This document shows, piece after piece, positions 1 through 8,365 of a stretch of DNA of 64,000 bases. The stretch covers positions 124,001 to 188,000 of the forward strand of contig NZ_VTHK01000016.1 of the NCBI RefSeq assembly GCF_009765355.1. Reading direction: 5' to 3'. Numbering within the stretch: position 1 is the first letter of the stretch; every line of letters starts with the position of its first letter. The notes below the pieces were generated by a model that made no database searches, was not told where the DNA came from, and saw only the letters and a program-made list of their open reading frames with translations. The stretch is from Amycolatopsis anabasis (GTDB lineage Bacteria; Actinomycetota; Actinomycetes; Mycobacteriales; Pseudonocardiaceae). The translations under genes were made by a program, and so were the position numbers.

Positions 1-570
1 CCCCGCGAGCCGTTCGTCCATTGTGGACAGATCCAGCCGGACGACGTCGGCGAGGGTGTAGCCGTCCGCCTCGACCGGCGTGCCCACCGCGTCGAGGAAC
101 CGGGCGCCGAGGGCGCGCAGCGCGCCCGCGCCGCCGTCGCAGGTGCCGGAGTCCCCGCAACCGACCAGGATGCGGCGGCACCCCGCGTCGAGCGCCGCGC
201 GGATCAGCTCGCCCACGCCGTAGGTGGTGGTGCGGCCGGGGTCGCGGAGGTCGGCGGGCACCAGGCGTAGCCCGGCCGCCGCGGCCATCTCCACCACGGC
301 GGTGCGCGGACCGTCCCCGCCGAGGATCGCGAACTGGGCGCACACCGGCTCGCCGACCGGCCCGGTCACCCGCACCGGGACCAGTTCGCCACCGGTGGCC
401 GCGGCGAGGGTGCGCGCCGAGCCTTCGCCGCCGTCGACCAGCGGCACGGTGTCGACCACCGCACCGGGCACGACCCGGCGCACCCCGGCGGTGATCGCCG
501 CGGCCACCGCCTCGGCGGCCAGCGACTCCTTGAATCCGCTCGGGGCCACCACGAAACGCAACGGGGTCAT
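1..570 (-). CDS. Glycerate kinase, 3' part missing
   Basis: The visible 190 codons match the N-terminal part of the glycerate kinase (GlxK/GarK) family, which phosphorylates D-glycerate in glyoxylate and glycerate catabolism. The start motif VAPSGFKESL, the VDGGEGS segment and the glycine-rich VGCGDSGTCDGGAGAL stretch are typical. The gene runs off the left edge, so roughly half is missing. The ATG at 570 has AGGAG six bases upstream; an in-frame ATG at 576 would abut that ribosome site and is rejected. It lies 14 bp downstream of the anion transporter gene on the same strand, so the two are probably co-transcribed, which suggests uptake and use of a small organic acid (inference). Confidence 0.85.
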   Translation of the reverse strand, partial: MTPLRFVVAPSGFKESLAAEAVAAAITAGVRRVVPGAVVDTVPLVDGGEGSARTLAAATGGELVPVRVTGPVGEPVCAQFAILGGDGPRTAVVEMAAAAGLRLVPADLRDPGRTTTYGVGELIRAALDAGCRRILVGCGDSGTCDGGAGALRALGARFLDAVGTPVEADGYTLADVVRLDLSTMDERLAG

Positions 571-584
571 GATCATCTCCTGGA

Positions 585-2033
585 TCAGTGAAGGGACAGC
601 CCGAGCGCGGGCCAGACGAACCGCGCGAAGCCGAGGACGAGCAGCACGACCAGCGGCCCGAGCACCGCGGACAGCCGCAGCAGGTCGCGGCGGTCGTAGG
701 TGGGCACGCCCTCGACGGCGGCGAACAGGGCCACCGGTTTCGCCGAGGACGGGAGCGTGTGGCAGAACCCGGCCGCCACCGTCGACACGAACGCGATCGC
801 CGCCGGGTTGAAACCGGCCGCGCTCGCCAGCGGGATCACCAGCGGCACCAGCACCGACGATCGCGCCGACCGGGACTGCAGGACCAGGTGGGCGCCCGCG
901 CTGAGCACCACCACCAGTACCAGGAATCCCGATGCGGGCAGGCCGCCGCCGAAGACCAGTCCGGTCAGCCAGTGTGCGGCGCCGGAGGAGACAAGCGCGG
1001 AGCCGAGGACCGCGGTGGTCGCCATGAACAGCAGCAGGGACCACGGCACCGACTCGAGCTGGCGACCGAGTCCGGTCGTCCCCAGCCGGGGCGTGGTAAT
1101 CACGAGCGCGCCAGCCAACGCCACCACGGCCGGGCCGATGCCGTGCAGCGATTCGGTGCACCACAACAGGATCACCCCGCCGAGCACGATCAGCGCACGC
1201 CGCTGGGCGGAGGTGAGCGGCTCCCCGCCGGGGACGCCCAGTTCCCGGGTTTCGATCGACAGCGGCCGCCGCCGGTCGGCCCGGGTCGTGGTGAGCAGCA
1301 GCACCACTTCGGCGGCACAGTGCGAACTCACCACGGCGAAGGGCAGCCCGAGCAGGAGCCACCGGCCGAAGCCGATCCCGGAACCGGTGGTTTCCGCGAG
1401 GACCTGGCTCGTGATCAGGTGTGCCCCGGCGCCGATGAGGCTGGCGATCGCGGACAGCAGGATCACCGAGGGAAAGAGGATCGCGAGCGCCCGGACCACG
1501 GATTCCCGCCGCCGCAAGGATTTCGCCAGCGCGACGAACACCGGCAGCGCCAGCGCGGCCCGGCCGGAGGTCGCCGGGATCGCGAGCGCGGTGACCACCA
1601 GCGCCACCGTCACCAGATGCGCGAGCTGCCGCACGGTCCGCGCCCGCGACACGAGCGCCACGGCGGCGCGCGCGGGAAGTCCGGTCGCCGCCAGTCCCCC
1701 GGCGAGGACGAACGCGGCGACCAGCAGCCAGATCGTCTCGTCACCCAGCGCGCCGAACAGGGTGTCCGGGCCGATGACGCCGGTGAACACCAGTGCCAGC
1801 GCGGCCACCAGGCCGACGAACGTGTCGTCGACGGGCGCGAACATCCACGCCAGGACCGCGGCCGCGAACACGACCAGCGCGGCCCGGCCGTGCGGGCTCA
1901 GCTCCCCGCCGGGCAGGACGTAAAGCAGGACCAGCGCGAGCACCGCCGCCCCGAACCCGATCAGGCCACGGCGACGCCCGCGGCCCGGCCCGGAGGGGAT
2001 CGGGGTGGTCAGGCGCTCGGTCAGGGTGCTCAT
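585..2033 (-). CDS. SLC13/DASS-type anion transporter
   Basis: A 482-residue, very hydrophobic protein with about 12 predicted membrane segments. Its two-fold repeated organisation fits the divalent anion:Na+ symporter (SLC13, CitMHS/ArsB-like) superfamily, which imports dicarboxylates, sulfate or related anions. A basic cytoplasmic N-terminus (residues 1-22) precedes the first helix. The substrate cannot be read from sequence; the glycerate kinase immediately downstream hints at a C3/C4 organic acid. The start at 2033 is the first ATG of the frame. A response-regulator-like site lies about 35-62 bp upstream, at the same distance as its twin before the two-component operon. Confidence 0.8.
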   Translation of the reverse strand: MSTLTERLTTPIPSGPGRGRRRGLIGFGAAVLALVLLYVLPGGELSPHGRAALVVFAAAVLAWMFAPVDDTFVGLVAALALVFTGVIGPDTLFGALGDETIWLLVAAFVLAGGLAATGLPARAAVALVSRARTVRQLAHLVTVALVVTALAIPATSGRAALALPVFVALAKSLRRRESVVRALAILFPSVILLSAIASLIGAGAHLITSQVLAETTGSGIGFGRWLLLGLPFAVVSSHCAAEVVLLLTTTRADRRRPLSIETRELGVPGGEPLTSAQRRALIVLGGVILLWCTESLHGIGPAVVALAGALVITTPRLGTTGLGRQLESVPWSLLLFMATTAVLGSALVSSGAAHWLTGLVFGGGLPASGFLVLVVVLSAGAHLVLQSRSARSSVLVPLVIPLASAAGFNPAAIAFVSTVAAGFCHTLPSSAKPVALFAAVEGVPTYDRRDLLRLSAVLGPLVVLLVLGFARFVWPALGLSLH

Positions 2034-2066
2034 GACACCCAGCCTCCGACCGCCCCCTGAAGCACC

Positions 2067-2095
2067 CGTGAGCCCCAGATGAGAGCACTTTCATC
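2067..2095 (-). promoter_or_regulatory. Putative response-regulator operator, copy A
   Basis: On the minus strand this reads GATGAA, six bases, CTCATC, five bases, CTCACG. The same three hexamers with identical 11- and 12-bp phasing occur at 4856-4884 before the two-component operon. Direct repeats one helical turn apart are the usual target of OmpR-type regulators. The distance to the downstream start codon is the same within 1 bp at both loci. Assignment to the regulator at 2478-3140 is inference. Confidence 0.6.
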
Positions 2096-2116
2096 TAAGG
2101 CACGGCGCGCACTTGG

Positions 2117-2152
2117 CCGGGAAAGTGCGCGGCACTTTCCCGGAAAAGTGCC
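2117..2152 (-). terminator. Stem-loop, possible terminator
   Basis: CCGGGAAAGTGC and its exact complement flank a 3-base loop (2117-2143). An overlapping alternative stem pairs GGCACTTT (2131-2138) with AAAGTGCC (2145-2152). It lies downstream of the response regulator gene and just before the transporter's operator, so it could stop read-through from the two-component operon. There is no clear U-tract. Confidence 0.4.
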
Positions 2153-2163
2153 CTCCCACCCTA

Positions 2164-2212
2164 CCGAAATGGGGAACCCGGTAGACCGAAACGGGGAACT
2201 CGCGAGCGGGCG
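2164..2212 (+). repeat. 22-bp tandem repeat, two units
   Basis: Two units beginning CCGAAA at 2164 and 2186, followed by yGGGGAACyCG. The same unit with the same 22-bp period recurs three times at 33551-33616, in another intergenic spacer. No coding function seen. Confidence 0.6.
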
Positions 2213-2252
2213 GGGCCCACTGGGGCGAGTCTCGTTCCGGTCGCCGAGTTCC

Positions 2253-2428
2253 ACACTCAGGCAAGTGAACTACACACTCGGGCAAGCGAAATACACACTC
2301 GGGACCACCCCGCGACACCGATCGACTTTCCCGAGCCCACCGCGATCGGGCACCCGCCGGGTACCTGCCCGAATGTGCAACTCGCGTGCCCGAACGTGTA
2401 ACTCGCGTGCCTGAGTGTGCAACTCGCG
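2253..2428. repeat. Inverted arrays of 21-bp tandem repeats
   Basis: The left array has units starting ACACTC at 2253, 2274 and 2295, exactly 21 bp apart. The right array (about 2366-2428) has the same unit, also with 21-bp period, on the opposite strand. The shared core is ACayTCgGGCAmGcGA. Because 21 is a multiple of three, every frame stays open and yields spurious heptapeptide repeats. Together with 2164-2212 this accounts for most of the 444-bp gap between the response regulator and transporter genes; no other gene is visible there. Confidence 0.7.
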
Positions 2429-2477
2429 GCGGCGGGACCGTACCCAACTTACCGGGAAAACCTCAATGCGACGGGGT

Positions 2478-3140
2478 TCACTGGCCGAGGCGGTAGCCCA
2501 TGCCGCGGACGGTTTCGATGCGGTCCGCGCCGATCTTGCGGCGCAGGGTGCGCACGTAGACATCGACCACATTGGACCCCGGGTCGAAGTCGTAACCCCA
2601 GACGTGCGAAAGGATCTGCTCGCGGGCGAGCACCTGGCCCGGATGCCGCAGGAACAGTTCCAGCAACGCGAATTCCCGCGCGGTCAGGTCGACCGTGCCC
2701 GCCGGGGTCTGCGCGCGGCGGGTGCGCAGGTCCAGGGACAGCTCTTCGTGCCGGAGCACGCCGACCTCCGGCGTCCGGTCCCCCGCCCGCAGGCGCAGCC
2801 GCACCCGGGCGAGGAGTTCCTCGAAGCGGAACGGTTTGGTCATGTAGTCGTCCGCGCCGCCTTCCAGACCGGCGACCGTGTCGTGCACCGAATCCCGGGC
2901 GGTCAGGATGATCACCGGGGTGGTCACGCGGGCGCGGCGCATCGCCTGCAGCACGGCGAAACCGTCCCGCTTCGGCAAGCCGAGATCGAGGACGACCAGA
3001 TCGAACTCCCCGGCCACCGCGGTGGCCAGCGCGGCGTCCCCGTCGGCCACCACGGTGGTGGCGAAACCGTTGGCGCGCAAGCCTTTCTCCACGAAGGACG
3101 CGATCCGTTCCTCGTCTTCCGCGATCAGGATGCGGCTCAT
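2478..3140 (-). CDS. OmpR-family response regulator
   Basis: A 220-residue two-domain regulator. The receiver domain (residues 1-118) has acidic pocket D9, phosphoacceptor D52, T80 and K102. The C-terminal winged-helix domain (about 128-220) carries the LTAREFALLELF and VWGYDF signatures and ends RTVRGMGYRL-like, as in OmpR/PhoB proteins. It overlaps the upstream histidine kinase gene by 4 bp (ATGA), so the two are translationally coupled. Likely targets are the twin direct-repeat sites at 4856-4884 (its own operon) and 2067-2095 (SLC13 transporter). That link is inferred from matching sequence and spacing. Confidence 0.92.
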   Translation of the reverse strand: MSRILIAEDEERIASFVEKGLRANGFATTVVADGDAALATAVAGEFDLVVLDLGLPKRDGFAVLQAMRRARVTTPVIILTARDSVHDTVAGLEGGADDYMTKPFRFEELLARVRLRLRAGDRTPEVGVLRHEELSLDLRTRRAQTPAGTVDLTAREFALLELFLRHPGQVLAREQILSHVWGYDFDPGSNVVDVYVRTLRRKIGADRIETVRGMGYRLGQ

Positions 3141-4567
3141 CGTTCTCCCCTCACCGGCAGTTCGACGCCGAAGGTCGCGCCCTCGCCCGGCACCGAATGC
3201 ACGCGTGCCCGGCCGTGGTGCGCGTCGGCGATGGCTTTGACGATCGCCAGCCCCAGCCCGGCCCCGGACCGGCCGCCGCCGTCACCGCGGACGAACCGGC
3301 CGAAGATCCGTTCGGCTTCCCCGGGCGGCACCCCCGGGCCCGGATCGGTGACCCAGAACGACACCGCGTCGCCCTCGATCGCCGAGCCGATCCGGATGGC
3401 GTCGCCGTCGCCGGTCTGCTGCACCGCGTTCTGCGCGAGTTGCAGCACCGCCTGGGTCACCCGCTGCGGGTCCAGCCACGCGTCGCCCTCGCCGACCGAT
3501 TCCAGCACCCACCGCCGATCCGCGATGGCCCGCGCCTTCGCCTCGATGTCACTGGTCAGCTCCGGCACGGAAACCCATTGGCAGCGCAGGAAATCCGGTT
3601 GCTCGGCCTTCGCCAGCAGGAGCAGGTCGTCGACGATCCGCGCCATCCGGTCGAGTTCGTCGGTGCACAGCCGGACCACCGCGGCCCGCTCCGCGGGATC
3701 GTCGCCCATCAGCTCGAGATGCCCGCGGACGATCGTGATCGGCGTGCGCAGTTCGTGCCCGGCGTCGTCGAGGAACTGGCGCCGGGTGGCGAACGCGTGC
3801 TCCAGCCGGTCGAGCATCGCGTTGAACTGCTCGGCGAGCGCGGCGATGTCGTCGCGGCCGTGCACCGGGATGCGGTGGGTGAGATCGTCTTCGGTGAGTT
3901 CGGCGGCGGCCTGCCGGACGGTCCGCACCGGCGCCAGGATCCGCCCGGCCACCAGCCAGGACACCCCGGCGGCCATGACCAGCGCGAGCGCGCTCACCCA
4001 GAGCAACGTCCGGACCGTGCCGGAGGCGTCGGCGCGCAGCGGATCGACGAAGTACCCGGCGACGAACCAGGCGTGCGGCCGGGTGTCGGATGCCTGCGGC
4101 GCGAGCACGTCGATCCGCAGCCAGCGGAGTTCACCGGCCGCGGTGGCCACGCTGCCGGTGCCCGCCGGACCGCTCACCAGGTCCCGCAGCACCGGCTGGT
4201 CCAACCGGATCCCGTGCACCGACTTGTCGATCTGTTTCAGCGCGTTCAGCTGGTTCCCGTTCTCCACCACGCCGAGCAGGACCTCGGCCTCGTGGATGTA
4301 CTGGGTGCGCAGGTGCCGGTCGAACAGCGTCCACGGATCCTGGATCGCCCGGCCACCGCCCTGGTCGTAGCCGATCCGGGCGAACGTGCGGAACTCCTCG
4401 ACGTCCTGTTCCAGCGCGCGGTTGATCCGGTTGCCGACCGAGGCGTACTCGGTCTCCGCCACCACCAGCACCACGGTCGCCAGCCCGGCGGTCATCACCA
4501 GCACGAACCAGCCCATGATCCGCACTCGCGCCGGTACCCGGCTGCCTTTCCTGGGCACCTCAGCCAT
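3137..4567 (-). CDS. Membrane sensor histidine kinase
   Basis: A 476-residue HAMP-type kinase: TM1 at about residues 17-38, an extracytoplasmic sensor region of about 150 residues, TM2 near 190-215, HAMP, HisKA with H271 in the GHELRTPITIV box, and a HATPase_c domain with N, G1 and G2 motifs (QNAVQQ, DPGPGVP, GAGLGLAIVKAI). It should autophosphorylate and feed the overlapping OmpR-type regulator. The start at 4567 is chosen because the ATG overlaps the stop of the preceding small gene; a longer in-frame start at 4597 would lie well inside that gene. The ligand is unknown; the Asp-rich partner protein suggests a cation or envelope signal (inference). Confidence 0.9.
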   Translation of the reverse strand: MAEVPRKGSRVPARVRIMGWFVLVMTAGLATVVLVVAETEYASVGNRINRALEQDVEEFRTFARIGYDQGGGRAIQDPWTLFDRHLRTQYIHEAEVLLGVVENGNQLNALKQIDKSVHGIRLDQPVLRDLVSGPAGTGSVATAAGELRWLRIDVLAPQASDTRPHAWFVAGYFVDPLRADASGTVRTLLWVSALALVMAAGVSWLVAGRILAPVRTVRQAAAELTEDDLTHRIPVHGRDDIAALAEQFNAMLDRLEHAFATRRQFLDDAGHELRTPITIVRGHLELMGDDPAERAAVVRLCTDELDRMARIVDDLLLLAKAEQPDFLRCQWVSVPELTSDIEAKARAIADRRWVLESVGEGDAWLDPQRVTQAVLQLAQNAVQQTGDGDAIRIGSAIEGDAVSFWVTDPGPGVPPGEAERIFGRFVRGDGGGRSGAGLGLAIVKAIADAHHGRARVHSVPGEGATFGVELPVRGER

Positions 4568-4823
4568 CGTCGTCCCGGTCGCCGGGGCCGTCGTCATCGT
4601 CGTCGTCGATCGGTGGTGGCGGCGGCAGCTGGACCTGCGGCGACGGGGACGGTGACGGTGCCGGGGAGACCCCGCTCGGCGGCGGCCCGGGCGCTTCCCC
4701 GATCCGCACGACCGGGGGAACCCGCGGCGGCTCGGGTTTGGTGGCGAGCAGGGCGGCGAGCCCCGCGGCGACCGGCAACGCGATCACCGCGACGACCGCC
4801 ACGATCCAGGGCGCACGACTCAT
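4560..4823 (-). CDS. Small Pro/Asp-rich single-pass membrane protein
   Basis: An 87-residue protein with one hydrophobic segment (about residues 5-27), then a proline/serine-rich stretch and a C-terminal tail dominated by aspartate (DDDDDD, then RDDD). The predicted topology puts the acidic tail outside. Small hydrophilic exported proteins of this style are often found first in actinobacterial OmpR-type two-component operons; no function is established here. It overlaps the kinase gene by 8 bp. The ATG at 4823 is chosen; an upstream in-frame ATG at 4883 would translate through the operator at 4856-4884. Confidence 0.65.
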   Translation of the reverse strand: MSRAPWIVAVVAVIALPVAAGLAALLATKPEPPRVPPVVRIGEAPGPPPSGVSPAPSPSPSPQVQLPPPPPIDDDDDDGPGDRDDDG

Positions 4824-4855
4824 GCCCCGAGCATCGTCCGCCTCGGCGAAGGCCG

Positions 4856-4884
4856 GATGAGCCGAAGATGAGGAAACCTTCATC
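4856..4884 (-). promoter_or_regulatory. Putative response-regulator operator, copy B
   Basis: On the minus strand it reads GATGAA, six bases, CTCATC, five bases, CTCATC: two perfect hexamers 11 bp apart plus an inverted one. It matches copy A at 2067-2095 in sequence and spacing, and sits 33-61 bp before the start of the small membrane protein gene that opens the two-component operon, consistent with autoregulation. Confidence 0.62.
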
Positions 4885-4905
4885 CCCCCGACCTTCGCCT
4901 ACGGA

Positions 4906-7900
4906 TCACGCTTTCGCCACCGCGACGGCGACCTTGACGCCCTCGCCGACCGTTCCGGCGGAGCCGTCGGTCACCGGTCCGTAGGACACGGCCAGCGCGA
5001 GCGTCTCCGCCGCGACGAACTTCTCGTGCGTCCTCGCGGCCTCGGTCACCTCGTCCGGGGCGTCCACGGTCAGCTCGATCCGGTCCGCCACATCCAGTCC
5101 CGCGTCCCGGCGGGCCTGCTGGATCACCCGGATGAGGTCACGGGCGACACCCTCGTCGGCCAGTTCCGGGGTGACCTCGGTGTCCAGCAGCACCAGCCCC
5201 GAGCCGCCGGGGAGTTCGGCGGCCGCGCCGGAGTCCTTGGCCACCAGCCGCCGCTCGTACTCGCCCTCGACGAGTTCGATCCCGGCCGCCACCACGGCGC
5301 CCTCCGGCGAGGTCGTCCACTCGCCCGCCTTGACCGCCTTGATCACCCGCTGCACGTCCTTGCCCAGCCGCGGCCCGGCCGCGCGGGCGTTCACCGCGAC
5401 CTCGAAACCGCCGTGCGCGGCCACGTCCGTGGTCAGCTCGACCGATTTGACGTTCACCTCGTCCCGGATGATGTCGGTGAACTCGCGCAACGATTCGGCG
5501 TCCTCGGCCGCGACCAGCAGCCGCGCCAGCGGCAGCCGCACGCGCAGCTTGTTCGCCTTGCGCAGCGACAGCGCCGACGAGCACACCTGGCGCACCCGGT
5601 CCATCGCGGTGACCAGCGCGGCGTCGGCGGGCAGTTCGTCCAGGCCGGGCCAGTCGGTGAGGTGCACCGACCGACCGCCGGTCAGCCCGCGCCACACCGT
5701 CTCGGTGGTCAGCGGCAGCAGCGGCGCGACGACCCGGCAGGTCACCTCCAGCACGGTGTGCAGGGTGTCGATCGCGTCCCGCTCACCGGCCCAGAAGCGG
5801 TCCCGCGAGCGGCGGACGTACCAGTTCGTGAGCACTTCGAGGAACTCGCGGACCGTGGCGCACGCGCCCGCGATGTCGTAGGTGTCCAGCGCGTACTCGA
5901 CGTCGGTGACCAGCTCGTGCGTCTTGGCCAGGATGTAGCGGTCCAGCACGTGCCCGGAATCGGTGCGGTGCGTTCCGTCGACGCCCTCGGCGTTGGCGTA
6001 CAGCGCGAGGAAGTAGTACGAGTTCCACAGCGGCAGCACAGCCTGCCGCACCGCGTCCCGGATGCCCTTGTCGGTGACGATGAGGTTGCCACCGCGCAGG
6101 ATCGGGCTGGCCATCAGGTACCACCGCATGGCGTCCGAGCCGTCCCGGTCGAACACCTCGGTGACGTCCGGGTAGTTGCGCAGCGACTTGGACATCTTCT
6201 GCCCGTCCGAGCCCAGCACGATGCCGTGCGAGATGCAGGTGCGGAACGCGGGCCGGTCGAACAGCGCGGTGGCCAGCACGTGCAGCAGGTAGAACCAGCC
6301 GCGGGTCTGGCCGATGTACTCGACGATGAAGTCGCTCGGGTAGTGGTGCTCGAACCATTCGGCGTTCTCGAACGGGTAATGCACCTGCGCGTACGGCATC
6401 GACCCGGAGTCGAACCACACGTCCAGCACGTCCGGCACCCGGCGCATGGTCGATTTCCCGGTCGGATCGTCCGGGTTCGGCCGGGTCAGCTCGTCGATGA
6501 ACGGCCGGTGCAGATTGTCCAGCCGCACCCCGAAATCCCGCTCCAGCTCGTCCAGCGAGCCGTACACGTCGGTGCGCGGATAGGCCGGATCGTCCGACTG
6601 CCACACCGGGATCGGCGTGCCCCAGTACCGGTTGCGGGACACCGACCAGTCGCGGGCGTTCTCCAGCCACTTGCCGAACTGGCCGTCCTTGACGTTCTCC
6701 GGGTACCAGGTGATCTGCTGGTTCAGCTCGACCATCCGGTCCTTGAACTCGGTGACCGCGACGAACCACGACGACACCGAGCGGTAGATCAGCGGGTTGC
6801 GGCAGCGCCAGCAGTGCGGGTACGGGTGCTCGTAGGTCTCGTGCCGCAGCAGCACCGCGCCCTGCTGCGCCGCCGATCCGGTGCCGTTCTTCAGGTCCCG
6901 GATGATGTTCGGGTTGGCGTCGAAGACGTTCTGCCCCTGGTAGTCCGGCACGGTCGCGTCGAACCTGCCCTGGGCGTCCACCGGGGTGACCGGTTCGATC
7001 CCGGCGGCGTCGGTGACGACCTTGTCCTCTTCGCCGTAGGCGGGTGCGATGTGCACGATCCCGGTGCCGTCGTCGGTGGTGACGTAGTCGGCGGGCAGGA
7101 TCTGGTGCGCGTGCTCCCGGCCGGTGAAGAACGGGAACGGCGGGTCGTACCGGGTGCCGAGCAGTTCGGTGCCGGTGTAGTGCGCGAGGACCGCCGGTTC
7201 CTCGCCGAGTTCGCGGGCATACGCGGCGACCCGGGCCTCGGCGAGCAGGTAGCGCCGCCCGTCCGCGCCTTCCACCACCACGTACCGGACGTCCGGGTGC
7301 ACCGCGGTCGCCAGGTTCGACGGCAGCGTCCACGGGGTCGTCGTCCAGATCAGCAGGTACGTGCCGTCGAGCTCGGAATCGTTGCCGGACAAGCGGAATC
7401 CGACGGTGACCGCCGGGTCCTGGCGGCTCTGGTAGACGTCGTCGTCCATCCGCAGCTCGTGGTTGGACAGCGGGGTCTCGTCGCGCCAGCAGTAGGGCAG
7501 CACGCGGTAGCCCTCGTAGACCAGGCCCTTGTCCCAGAGCCGCTTGAACGCCCAGATCACCGACTCCATGAAGGTGACGTTGAGCGTTTTGTAGTCGTTG
7601 TCGAAGTCGACCCAGCGGGCCTGCCGGGTCACGTACTCCTGCCACTCGTTCGTGTAGCGCAGCACCGACGCGCGGCAGGCTTCGTTGAACTTGTCGACGC
7701 CCATGGCCTCGATTTCGGCCTTCTCGGTGATGCCGAGCTGCCGCATCGCCTCGAGTTCGGCGGGCAGGCCGTGGGTGTCCCAGCCGAACCGGCGCTCCAC
7801 CCGGCGGCCGCGCATGGTCTGGTAGCGCGGCACGATGTCCTTGACGTACCCGGTGAGCAGGTGACCGTAGTGCGGCAGGCCGTTGGCGAACGGCGGGCCG

Positions 7901-8073
7901 TCGTAGAAGACGTACTCGTTGCCGCCATGCACGCCGGGCTCGCGCGCCTGGATGCTCGCGGAGAAGGTGCGGTCGGTCTCCCAGTAGGCCAGGACCTGCT
8001 TCTCCAGCGCGGGGAAGGACGGCTGGGACGCAACGCCCGTGGTCTCGTCGCCGAGCTGAGCCTTCGGATACAT
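4906..8073 (-). CDS. ileS: Isoleucyl-tRNA synthetase
   Basis: A 1055-residue class I aminoacyl-tRNA synthetase that charges tRNA-Ile. The HIGH motif appears as PHYGHLL near residue 58 and the KMSKS motif as DGQKMSKSLRN; the CP1 editing region and anticodon-binding domain follow in order. Length and the HYGH form fit the long, eukaryote-like IleRS2 class, which in other organisms is associated with low mupirocin sensitivity (known of the class, not shown here). The ATG at 8073 is chosen because the longer open frame to 8250 reads through the T-box leader. It lies just upstream of the two-component operon on the same strand. Confidence 0.97.
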   Translation of the reverse strand: MYPKAQLGDETTGVASQPSFPALEKQVLAYWETDRTFSASIQAREPGVHGGNEYVFYDGPPFANGLPHYGHLLTGYVKDIVPRYQTMRGRRVERRFGWDTHGLPAELEAMRQLGITEKAEIEAMGVDKFNEACRASVLRYTNEWQEYVTRQARWVDFDNDYKTLNVTFMESVIWAFKRLWDKGLVYEGYRVLPYCWRDETPLSNHELRMDDDVYQSRQDPAVTVGFRLSGNDSELDGTYLLIWTTTPWTLPSNLATAVHPDVRYVVVEGADGRRYLLAEARVAAYARELGEEPAVLAHYTGTELLGTRYDPPFPFFTGREHAHQILPADYVTTDDGTGIVHIAPAYGEEDKVVTDAAGIEPVTPVDAQGRFDATVPDYQGQNVFDANPNIIRDLKNGTGSAAQQGAVLLRHETYEHPYPHCWRCRNPLIYRSVSSWFVAVTEFKDRMVELNQQITWYPENVKDGQFGKWLENARDWSVSRNRYWGTPIPVWQSDDPAYPRTDVYGSLDELERDFGVRLDNLHRPFIDELTRPNPDDPTGKSTMRRVPDVLDVWFDSGSMPYAQVHYPFENAEWFEHHYPSDFIVEYIGQTRGWFYLLHVLATALFDRPAFRTCISHGIVLGSDGQKMSKSLRNYPDVTEVFDRDGSDAMRWYLMASPILRGGNLIVTDKGIRDAVRQAVLPLWNSYYFLALYANAEGVDGTHRTDSGHVLDRYILAKTHELVTDVEYALDTYDIAGACATVREFLEVLTNWYVRRSRDRFWAGERDAIDTLHTVLEVTCRVVAPLLPLTTETVWRGLTGGRSVHLTDWPGLDELPADAALVTAMDRVRQVCSSALSLRKANKLRVRLPLARLLVAAEDAESLREFTDIIRDEVNVKSVELTTDVAAHGGFEVAVNARAAGPRLGKDVQRVIKAVKAGEWTTSPEGAVVAAGIELVEGEYERRLVAKDSGAAAELPGGSGLVLLDTEVTPELADEGVARDLIRVIQQARRDAGLDVADRIELTVDAPDEVTEAARTHEKFVAAETLALAVSYGPVTDGSAGTVGEGVKVAVAVAKA

Positions 8074-8075
8074 CG

Positions 8076-8300
8076 TCGGTGTGCTCCTCGCGGTTCGTCT
8101 CTCTCGTACGGAGCCTGCGCTCCACACGGGGACGAGACGCGGCCGTCTCCGGCGCGTTCCGCGGTACCACCCCGCTTGCCCGTATCCGGCACGGGCCTCT
8201 CGTTCGGCGGCTGTGACGGGCCGCACCCGTCCGGTTCTACTGAGGACCACGGTCCCGTTCTTCCGGAGGCTCCCCGGTGATGGCCGGATCGACGCCCTGT
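8076..8300 (-). promoter_or_regulatory. T-box riboswitch of ileS
   Basis: On the minus strand the leader contains the T-box core GGGTGGTACCGC (8161-8172) and, upstream, a short stem-I region with GGCCATCACC (8277-8286) that places an AUC isoleucine specifier in the loop. The short stem I and the absence of a U-tract before the ATG fit the actinobacterial translational T-boxes described for ileS. Uncharged tRNA-Ile binding would free the ribosome site. The 3' part (8085-8150) holds the alternative pairing, including a CGAG/CTCG-rich helix. Confidence 0.9.
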
Positions 8301-8309
8301 GTGTCTAGG

Positions 8310-8338
8310 TTAACCGGTGCCGCAAACGCGATTACATT
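8310..8338 (+). promoter_or_regulatory. Putative promoter of the FUSC gene
   Basis: TTAACC (8310-8315) and TACATT (8333-8338) are 17 bp apart and precede the start at 8366 by 27 bp. It lies back-to-back with the ileS leader. The -35 match is only moderate. Confidence 0.45.
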
Positions 8339-8365
8339 GACCGCCATGTCGATCACGGAGGGGAC

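Noticed and set aside
588..2060. 490-codon plus-strand frame opposite the SLC13 gene
   Set aside because: Antisense shadow caused by high GC; composition is Arg/Gln/Gly-rich with no domain, while the minus strand encodes a clear transporter.
2253..2428. Heptapeptide-repeat protein
   Set aside because: All frames stay open because the unit is 21 bp; no start site, ribosome site or conserved product, and the units are in inverted orientation.
4824..4883. Upstream start (MKVSSSS) for the small membrane protein
   Set aside because: This segment is the operator-like repeat; a matching out-of-context MKV start also appears at the twin site near 2094, showing it is regulatory DNA.
8074..8250. N-terminal extension of ileS
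   Set aside because: It translates the T-box leader; the family start MYPKAQ lies at 8073.
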